In this document: positions 14,863 through 21,595 of the stretch, piece after piece | Layout of the letters: every line of letters starts with the position of its first letter | Numbering within the stretch: the first letter of the stretch is position 1 | Virus record (IMG/VR): IMGVR_UViG_3300027759_000486 | Span: 1 to 21,595 of that record | Strand: one strand, 5' to 3' | Source of the DNA: a virus | Length of the DNA: 21,595 nt | The notes under the pieces: model-generated | The model's database searches: none | The model's input: the letters and a program-made list of their open reading frames with translations, nothing else | Told to the model about the DNA's origin: nothing | Program-made: the position numbers and the translations under genes

Positions 14863-17800
14863 CCTACAAGCTGATAACAGCGGGAATATATTAGTGGATT
14901 TTGATTATAATAATCTTATTGTGGTTGACCCAAATAAGACTATTGATAATATGGGTAAAATCCGAGAAAGACTTGTAGACCACGAGAATTTGGTTATGTA
15001 TGCAAATCTTGAAGCGGAAATTATTCCAAGAACAAAATTATCGGTGGGAGGAAGTCCTGAAGATAGAATTAGAACAATATCTGTTGCTAAAATTAATTTT
15101 CTAAAACCAACTAAAAATAATTCTTTAGGTACGGGTTATTATGATGAATTAACAGGAGAAAATTCTACAAAATTTCAAGCGGTTAATCAACCTAAAGAAA
15201 GTGTAATTAATTTTGGAAACGGTGAAAAACCATACATAAAAAATAGTGTTGCGGATGAAACCAACGTTATTGATACAGGTTTATTAGGTATTACAAGTAT
15301 TAATATTAGAACGGGTACATCCTTTATTCCAAGTGTTGATATCGAGCTTGAGGACATTCAGGGAAAAGCGTTATTTGAACTTGGTAATAATTCACCCTAC
15401 GCTGCTTTTTTTAACCTACCATATTGTCCGTTTTATTTAACCTTAAAAGGCTATTATGGACAGGCAATAAGATATCAATTAAATCTGCACACATTTAATG
15501 CGAGATTCAACTCATTCAGTGGGAACTATCAAGTAACATTAAATTTTAAGGGATATAAGTTCAATATCTTAAATGAGATTGCATTCGGTCATTTATTGGC
15601 TGCACCTCACATGTACTCTCAAAGATTTCAAATAACACAATCTCCAACTGAAGGCCAAAATGCCAATGCATCAAAAGATGCTACCCAAATAGCTAATTCT
15701 GGTGTTGGTACGACAAGTACTAATAATGTAACTGCGGAAATCGTTGCGGAAAGAGGTTATCAAAAGGTTGTTGAGATTTATAGTGAGTATAAAGCCAAAG
15801 GATTAGTTGCTCCTGATTTTCCAGAATTGACGGTTCAACAATTAATGAATAAACTTGCAAACTTTGAACAAGCAATTGTTAACTCATATAAGAAATCAAA
15901 TGTTGAACCATTAACTAACATTAGAACATATAAACAAAAACTAACTGATTATTTTGCAAATGTGAGAGGTTCTGAATCATCGTGGTTTAATACCTATTGT
16001 GATGTAAAACCAATAGTTTTAAGCGGAGGTCAAAATGTTTATGCGTTCAAAGCAAACATAGATGATGCAGCAAAGGCTGAGGCAAAATCAAAACTTTCTG
16101 ATTTAGTTGCAAGATATAATATTGCGTTGGCGGAAAATCCGACATTAGGTAAAACCGGAACATCACCAATAACAAATCCAATAAAATACGACGATTTTTT
16201 CAAAGATGTTAATTATAGTGATATTTTATTAGAGGACACAGTAAGAAGTCAAACAGGAATTGTTCAACCAACAACTGCGGATACATTAAATGTTGTAACT
16301 AAATTACTTAAACAATTAAAACCTGCTTTTGAAGTTGAAAAAAATGCAACTCTTGATTCATTTAAGAGTATTGTTTTCCCACAATTTATTGTGTTTGAAG
16401 GTGACAAAAAGTTTGACAAGAATATTGCCAACATGGAGACACAGGCTAATGCTAAATTATCTGAGGTGGAAACATTATTGTCTGCAGACTTGGCGAGAAA
16501 AATTGAAGATAAAGCTACAGGGTTAGGTTTTAAACCTACAGTAAGAAATGTTATTGCTGTTCTTATGGCTTCCGCTGAGGCGTTTATTAGATTGATGGAT
16601 GATGTTCATACTAATGCATGGAATGTAAAATACGACCCAATTAGAAAGGCGGCAATATTGGACAATCCATCATCCGCACCTGGTTCAGATACCGTACAGG
16701 TTGTTAAGATTTCAACATCTGCGCAACAATCAAATCAAGGATTATCTACCTCTCAAATACCCGTTTATCCTTGGCCTCAATTTTTTGTAGAAACCCCCGA
16801 AGATAAAAAAGGTAGGTTTCAATTAAAGTATCTTGCAGACCCTTCTGTGGTTAATCTTACTAAAGGTTATCTGTATGATAAATGGCCTGAGGTTGAATTT
16901 GTTGAAGAATATATGAGAGGATTGACTCAAAAATTTCAAAATCCTCTTACTCAACCATCAATAGGTACGGAAAATAAAACAATAATAACTAACGTTAATG
17001 CGATTGAATTTCCAAATGAGGGTATTGCATATCTTAATAAAGAAGAGATTAAATTCTTCTATGAAATTTGGGAGAGACAATATGTTACAGCGTTCTATTC
17101 AAATTACGTAAGGTTATTAGGAAACAATAATGGTACTGATGTATTTCAAAAATATAACACACTTTGTGAGTCATCGAATATTGTAAAAAGTTTAGGTGGA
17201 GGTTCACCATATTTAACCGTCAAGTTAAAGAACTTAGATATCAATGCCTCAAATTTCCAAACAACATTACAAACAATTTCCAACCAAGGGACTGGTAGAG
17301 CTTATCAAGATTTCATTAGAGACTTTTACATTACACCATATCTTAAAGCAATTACTGAAACTTCATTCTCTATTTTGGATGTAAATAATACAGGAAAAAT
17401 ACCAGTAGCAGCACCAGACCCAAAGGCTTTAACTGAGATTGTTAAGGGGGCGTATAACACTCCAATGTTATTAGATACGTATCCATTTACTGACCCTACA
17501 TGGTGTTTACGTAATATGGATACTTCACCTAAAAATACTAATGATTTAGTTTATAATACAAATAAAACATATAAAGTTTTTTCGGATAATAATGTTATTG
17601 CTAATTTCAATGATATAACAAATTATAGTGTTAACAGACCAGTAACAAACTTTTCATATTTGAAAGTTTCAAACCCTTCAGATGGATTATCTAATAATAC
17701 TTTAAGTTTCTTTTATACTTTCAGACAAATAAAAGACTTCTTCCCAACGGAAGGGTATTGTTATTTCCCATCACCGGTATCAACTTTTACGGCCCAAACA

Positions 17801-20800
17801 ACGACATCAATTATTAACACCCCATTTTTTGTAAACGCAATTCAAAATGGTGTTTATAATCAAAGAAGAAGTGACTTATATCCATATGTTCAAGGGGCTT
17901 ATCTTTTTATTAACTCTTTACCATTAATTTCATTAAGAGAAAGATATAAGACATACGATAATGGTAATGCCACTGATTTGGACTATATGGCATCCGTATT
18001 CAAAAAATTTGGTGCACTTCATAAAGTCCCTTACGCTTGGGTATTAAAGATGGGTTCTATTTGGCATAGATATAAAAGATATACAGAAACAGGTATTGAT
18101 ATATTAGATACTGCATGGACAAACTTTGATTATATTACTAACTACGACCCAGTAGGGGCTTCAGTTGCTCGTGAATATAGTTATCAAGTTAAAGGTGTTG
18201 ATGGACAAATTACAACAGAAAAGATTGTTCTTCAAAGCGAAACAACAACCCGAATTACAATACAAAATGGATTCTACCCTAAACTTGTTAATGACTTCAA
18301 CTACTTCTACAACGGATATGATTTATATCAAAACTATACAAACGAAGAAATACAACAAAGTTTGAATAGAGGGATGAGGTTATTCTCCATTAAAGAATCA
18401 AATATCAACTCGGTTCTTCAAGGGGATAAATACGTTGATGTTAAGCCTTTTAGTGTTATGATACCTGACTTAATTGATAACACAACTAAAGCTGAAGATG
18501 CTTGTGTTCCTGCTAATAATAGTGTTGGATTAGAATATTATGTTGTACCTTCTTTTGGTACTGTACTTAATCAAACTGCCGCACAGTGTATTAGTAACAA
18601 TAGGACTGTTGTTAATTTAAGTAGTAACCAATCAATGTATAATGGAAGTGTCAGGACATTATGGGCGGCACCTAACTATGGGTATTTTGATTCAACAACT
18701 ATCATTAAACCAAGGCCGGATTCTTATATGAACTATATTAATCCACTATCTTCAAATGTAACGTTATCTTCGAATCAATCACCAATGACACTTCTTTCGG
18801 GAGATACCTACTCTAAGATAGAGGAAATTTTTTCTGTGTTCGATAAGTCAATTTTAAATCAATTTGAACAAGAGTTTTTGAATTTCTGTAAACCAAACAA
18901 CACTTTAAATGGGGCGTTAAGTGTTGTAGGTGTTGGACAATCACCAATAGATACCAATGCTAACTTTAAGAATTTCCAAGCGTTGATGAGAACCTTGATG
19001 ACAGTACCGGCTCAAAACGGGGGAACTGAGGAACAATACTTTAAAGACACAGCGGCGACACAATCTCAAGTTTTTGCATCTAACATTAAAAGTTTTATGG
19101 AGTATGATGTTCTATTGAGATATGGTAATCCTGGAAATTATAATAGAAGAGTTTTCAATTCATTTATTAATGATGTTATAGACCCAATTAATTTTGGATT
19201 CTATCAAAAAGGAACGTTACCAACATTAGGGGGTAATGTTAGTCTTGCTCAAAGTCAGGCAAGTTATCCATTACAATGGGCCGCTCTAAGAACTGAGGTG
19301 GGATTTTCAACAATAGAAAACTTGGTTTACACCGATAGAGGTTCGTACATTACAGACTTCTTTGTTGATAACAATATTGCATTCACGGTTCCAAATATCA
19401 CATTATTATCACAATTAATTAAGATATATGCAACTAGAAAGTTATTAGACCCAACAATAACAAGTACATCATTTAAAGACCAAATTACTCAATTTATTTC
19501 TAACGGTAGTAACCTACAAAGTCTTTTTATAAATGATACAATGTCTTCAATCAGAGCAACATTACCACCACAATCACAACTACCTGAAAGAGTAATTCAA
19601 TCAGTTATAGACGGACAACAATCCAAAGTTGAAAACTATGAAATGTTTAAGGCTCTTAACGATAAATGGATTGCCGGTGGAGACTACAAGACAAAGACAT
19701 TATTTGAAGATATGTTGTTCTTAGACAGAGCGTCAAGAAACATCGGTGACACAGTTATCATAGATATATTTGATTTACAAAATGTTTTAAACCAAAACGC
19801 CTATACCGAATCAATGAGCGTATTCACATTGATTAGTGGAATTTTAATTAAGAATAACTTTAATGTTATGCCATTACCGGCATATGTTAACTTCTATAAT
19901 GTACAAGACGTTACAGGTGTTAATTTTACAAAAAGTGAAGGTTCGTTAGCATTTGCTAATAATATGTGGGGAACATTTTTAAATGTTGACTATAGAGACT
20001 CGGGTCCAAAAATGGTTTGTTTTTATGTTGGTAAACCTTCAGAGTATTTGAACTTGCCAAAAGGTAATTTTAGATTTAGAGATGATAGTTTTGAGATGAG
20101 AAGAGCATCTGAAAATCCTTTAATTGAGAATATGCAAAATAAGAAGGATTATGGTTTGTCAAATAGGTGTGTTGGTTTTAATGTTGAGATAGGAATAAGA
20201 AATCAAAATGTGTTCTATTCGTTCCAAGTTTCTCAAGAAGCTGGTAAAGCAACATCTGAATCAATTAATACCGAATTGAATATGATTAACCAAGCAAATG
20301 GTAGAAATGTTGCAACTCAAAACGTTAGTTTGTATAATTTGTATAAACAAAGAAGTTATAAGTGTACTGTACAATGTTTAGGTAATGCGTTATTGCAACC
20401 TACAATGTACTTTAATTTACAACACGTACCAATGTTTAATGGACCATATATGATTACAGATGTTTCTCATGCTATTAGTCCTGGTGGTTTTGAAACAACT
20501 CTTACCGGTGTTAGACAAGGTATGTTTGATTTGCCAGCAATAGATAGTTTCTTACAAAGTATTAATCAAAATCTTTTAACTAAAATTGAACAAGCGGTAT
20601 TAAATAAAAAAGACGAACCACCTAATCCTGCTATTGCATCAACGGACATCAATAAGGCGGCTAAAATAGTTCAAGAAGCAGATGCAAAAACAGCGGAACA
20701 AAACTCTTGTACTGCAAAGTTAAACCCAATTTACAGTGAGCAGGGATGGGTTACAGATGTTGCTCAAACAACTTCGTTATCTGAAAAAGCGCTTAGAGAT

Positions 20801-21595
20801 GCAATTGTTTCTGGAACAACTAATGGAATACTTCAGACAATTATTTACTGTATTTGTTATGTTAGAACATATCAAACAGGACCTAAAACATCAACATTTG
20901 CTGGAGTAAATAATAACTTTGCTTCTGTTACATTAGATTTAGATTACGGTAATAATAATGTATATTTTACTCAAGCCCAAAAGAAGTATGTTTGTTTAGA
21001 TGTTGCCAAGACTAATTCAACAACAAAAACAAGTACTAATGTTTTACCAATTGCAAACTTTGAAAACGTCGGCAGGTTCGTTAATTTTATGATTTCTAAA
21101 TTGCAACCCAATATCCAAAGAATAACACAAATGGGACTAACTAAATATTATGTTTGTTATTGGCCAACAAGTAATTTAACAGAAGAATATTACGAAACTA
21201 ATAAAGATAAGGAATTTAAAACAGTACAAGCAACTTTTGAGAAGGCAATTAAATCTGCAAATGGGTTAGGATTACCTGATTTGGATGGTGTTTACGTTAA
21301 TGGAACTACAACATCAGGAACAACTACAGGAACAACTACAACTACAGGAACAACTACAACTACAGGAACAACTACAACAACAGGAACGACTATAACCTCA
21401 GGAACAACAACTACTGTTAAATGTTTACCTCCAACAATAGCATCATTTACACCAACGTTAGGAGGTGAGAATACAATTTTAACAATTAAAGGAAAACAAC
21501 TTGATTCAGTAACAGCGGTCACATTTAATAATAATGTGAATGTTATTAAAGGGCTTATCAAATCTAAAGACGGAACTCAGATTATTGTTACGGTA
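14852..21595 (+). CDS. Giant baseplate hub-like protein with C-terminal IPT/TIG domain (incomplete at window end)
   Basis: The frame is open from the ATG at 14852 to the window edge, at least 2248 residues. I translated it through without meeting a stop. Residues about 149-256 have SVDIELEDIQGKALFELG, then SPYAAFFNLPYCPFYLTLKG and YYGQAIRYQLNL, and at about 1834-1890 RSYKCTVQCLGNALLQPTMY followed by FNGPYMITDVSHAISPGGFE. Both look like conserved blocks of large-phage hub proteins (T4 gp27 / gpD role); the long middle is unrecognised. Residues about 1951-2130 have a lysozyme/glucosaminidase flavour (TFAGVNNNFASVTLDLDYG, then a short IANFENVGRFVNFMIS segment), not firm enough to assign. A Thr/Gly linker (2151-2188) leads to an IPT/TIG domain from 2192 (LPPTIASFTPTLGGENTILT, then IKGKQLDSVTAVTF), an immunoglobulin-like fold common in surface and receptor-binding proteins. 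The start overlaps the gp53-like gene. Hub and host-binding roles are inference. Confidence 0.66.
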   Translation, partial: MAGNLQADNSGNILVDFDYNNLIVVDPNKTIDNMGKIRERLVDHENLVMYANLEAEIIPRTKLSVGGSPEDRIRTISVAKINFLKPTKNNSLGTGYYDELTGENSTKFQAVNQPKESVINFGNGEKPYIKNSVADETNVIDTGLLGITSINIRTGTSFIPSVDIELEDIQGKALFELGNNSPYAAFFNLPYCPFYLTLKGYYGQAIRYQLNLHTFNARFNSFSGNYQVTLNFKGYKFNILNEIAFGHLLAAPHMYSQRFQITQSPTEGQNANASKDATQIANSGVGTTSTNNVTAEIVAERGYQKVVEIYSEYKAKGLVAPDFPELTVQQLMNKLANFEQAIVNSYKKSNVEPLTNIRTYKQKLTDYFANVRGSESSWFNTYCDVKPIVLSGGQNVYAFKANIDDAAKAEAKSKLSDLVARYNIALAENPTLGKTGTSPITNPIKYDDFFKDVNYSDILLEDTVRSQTGIVQPTTADTLNVVTKLLKQLKPAFEVEKNATLDSFKSIVFPQFIVFEGDKKFDKNIANMETQANAKLSEVETLLSADLARKIEDKATGLGFKPTVRNVIAVLMASAEAFIRLMDDVHTNAWNVKYDPIRKAAILDNPSSAPGSDTVQVVKISTSAQQSNQGLSTSQIPVYPWPQFFVETPEDKKGRFQLKYLADPSVVNLTKGYLYDKWPEVEFVEEYMRGLTQKFQNPLTQPSIGTENKTIITNVNAIEFPNEGIAYLNKEEIKFFYEIWERQYVTAFYSNYVRLLGNNNGTDVFQKYNTLCESSNIVKSLGGGSPYLTVKLKNLDINASNFQTTLQTISNQGTGRAYQDFIRDFYITPYLKAITETSFSILDVNNTGKIPVAAPDPKALTEIVKGAYNTPMLLDTYPFTDPTWCLRNMDTSPKNTNDLVYNTNKTYKVFSDNNVIANFNDITNYSVNRPVTNFSYLKVSNPSDGLSNNTLSFFYTFRQIKDFFPTEGYCYFPSPVSTFTAQTTTSIINTPFFVNAIQNGVYNQRRSDLYPYVQGAYLFINSLPLISLRERYKTYDNGNATDLDYMASVFKKFGALHKVPYAWVLKMGSIWHRYKRYTETGIDILDTAWTNFDYITNYDPVGASVAREYSYQVKGVDGQITTEKIVLQSETTTRITIQNGFYPKLVNDFNYFYNGYDLYQNYTNEEIQQSLNRGMRLFSIKESNINSVLQGDKYVDVKPFSVMIPDLIDNTTKAEDACVPANNSVGLEYYVVPSFGTVLNQTAAQCISNNRTVVNLSSNQSMYNGSVRTLWAAPNYGYFDSTTIIKPRPDSYMNYINPLSSNVTLSSNQSPMTLLSGDTYSKIEEIFSVFDKSILNQFEQEFLNFCKPNNTLNGALSVVGVGQSPIDTNANFKNFQALMRTLMTVPAQNGGTEEQYFKDTAATQSQVFASNIKSFMEYDVLLRYGNPGNYNRRVFNSFINDVIDPINFGFYQKGTLPTLGGNVSLAQSQASYPLQWAALRTEVGFSTIENLVYTDRGSYITDFFVDNNIAFTVPNITLLSQLIKIYATRKLLDPTITSTSFKDQITQFISNGSNLQSLFINDTMSSIRATLPPQSQLPERVIQSVIDGQQSKVENYEMFKALNDKWIAGGDYKTKTLFEDMLFLDRASRNIGDTVIIDIFDLQNVLNQNAYTESMSVFTLISGILIKNNFNVMPLPAYVNFYNVQDVTGVNFTKSEGSLAFANNMWGTFLNVDYRDSGPKMVCFYVGKPSEYLNLPKGNFRFRDDSFEMRRASENPLIENMQNKKDYGLSNRCVGFNVEIGIRNQNVFYSFQVSQEAGKATSESINTELNMINQANGRNVATQNVSLYNLYKQRSYKCTVQCLGNALLQPTMYFNLQHVPMFNGPYMITDVSHAISPGGFETTLTGVRQGMFDLPAIDSFLQSINQNLLTKIEQAVLNKKDEPPNPAIASTDINKAAKIVQEADAKTAEQNSCTAKLNPIYSEQGWVTDVAQTTSLSEKALRDAIVSGTTNGILQTIIYCICYVRTYQTGPKTSTFAGVNNNFASVTLDLDYGNNNVYFTQAQKKYVCLDVAKTNSTTKTSTNVLPIANFENVGRFVNFMISKLQPNIQRITQMGLTKYYVCYWPTSNLTEEYYETNKDKEFKTVQATFEKAIKSANGLGLPDLDGVYVNGTTTSGTTTGTTTTTGTTTTTGTTTTTGTTITSGTTTTVKCLPPTIASFTPTLGGENTILTIKGKQLDSVTAVTFNNNVNVIKGLIKSKDGTQIIVTV
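21302..21415 (+). repeat. Period-18 tandem repeat encoding a Gly-Thr linker
   Basis: Units of GGAACAACTACAACTACA repeat in phase: 21329-21346 and 21347-21364 are identical, 21365-21382 differs by one base, and 21383-21400 and the flanks are diverged. Each encodes Gly plus five Thr. The 18-base period preserves the reading frame, so copy number could change the linker length without breaking the gene. Confidence 0.85.

Noticed and set aside
21292-21561. Minus-strand ORF rich in Val/Pro
   Set aside because: It is the antisense shadow of the Thr-Gly repeat and the IPT/TIG region of the giant ORF.

Overview
This window is a late structural (tail) module of a large contractile-tailed bacteriophage (myovirus morphology), or a close prophage relative. 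The sheath, tube, tail-assembly chaperone, tape measure and baseplate genes lie in one direction, in an order like the T4 tail genes. The DNA is strongly AT-rich. Shine-Dalgarno sequences are missing before most starts, which instead follow A/T-rich leaders. Arginine is mostly AGA, and every closed gene here ends in TAA, apart from one TGA that appears to be bypassed by frameshifting. These traits fit a phage of a Bacteroidota host; the host is inference.

Layout. At the left edge (1-95, minus strand) is the start of a SET-domain protein, divergent from everything else. On the plus strand follow a neck-like protein (142-654) and a tail-terminator-like protein (654-1694). A 53-residue minus-strand ribbon-helix-helix-like gene (1691-1852) shares a TTAA stop with the latter. 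Next come a very long tail sheath (1973-5173) with a terminator, a HAD-type phosphatase-like protein (5214-6041), the tail tube (6136-6624) with a second terminator, and a gp26-like chaperone whose last 50 residues are in the +1 frame (6696-7578). The tape measure (7618-9453) follows, then a 1678-residue baseplate protein with an internal OmpA-like domain (9503-14539), a small LysM/gp53-like baseplate protein (14539-14862), and a giant hub-like ORF that runs off the right edge (14852-21595+, at least 2248 residues). That ORF ends, as far as seen, in a Thr-rich repeat linker and an IPT/TIG domain.

How they work together. The neck and terminator proteins close the head and tail ends. Sheath and tube polymerise around a tape-measure/chaperone complex. 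The large baseplate proteins nucleate the tube, touch the cell wall (OmpA-like, LysM-like and possibly murein-hydrolase regions) and probably bind the host (IPT/TIG). Regulation seems to use a repeated leader motif, TATTTAT(A/C), before six starts, plus hairpin terminators after the two most abundant products (sheath, tube) and a weaker hairpin before the tape measure.

The observations most worth following are the probable programmed +1 frameshift in the chaperone gene, the SET fragment, the minus-strand RHH gene beside an inverted repeat in the sheath leader, the OmpA domain inside a baseplate protein, and the giant hub with its repeat-linked adhesin tail. No intergenic stretch exceeds 300 bases, and I saw no tRNA, CRISPR or insertion sequence.
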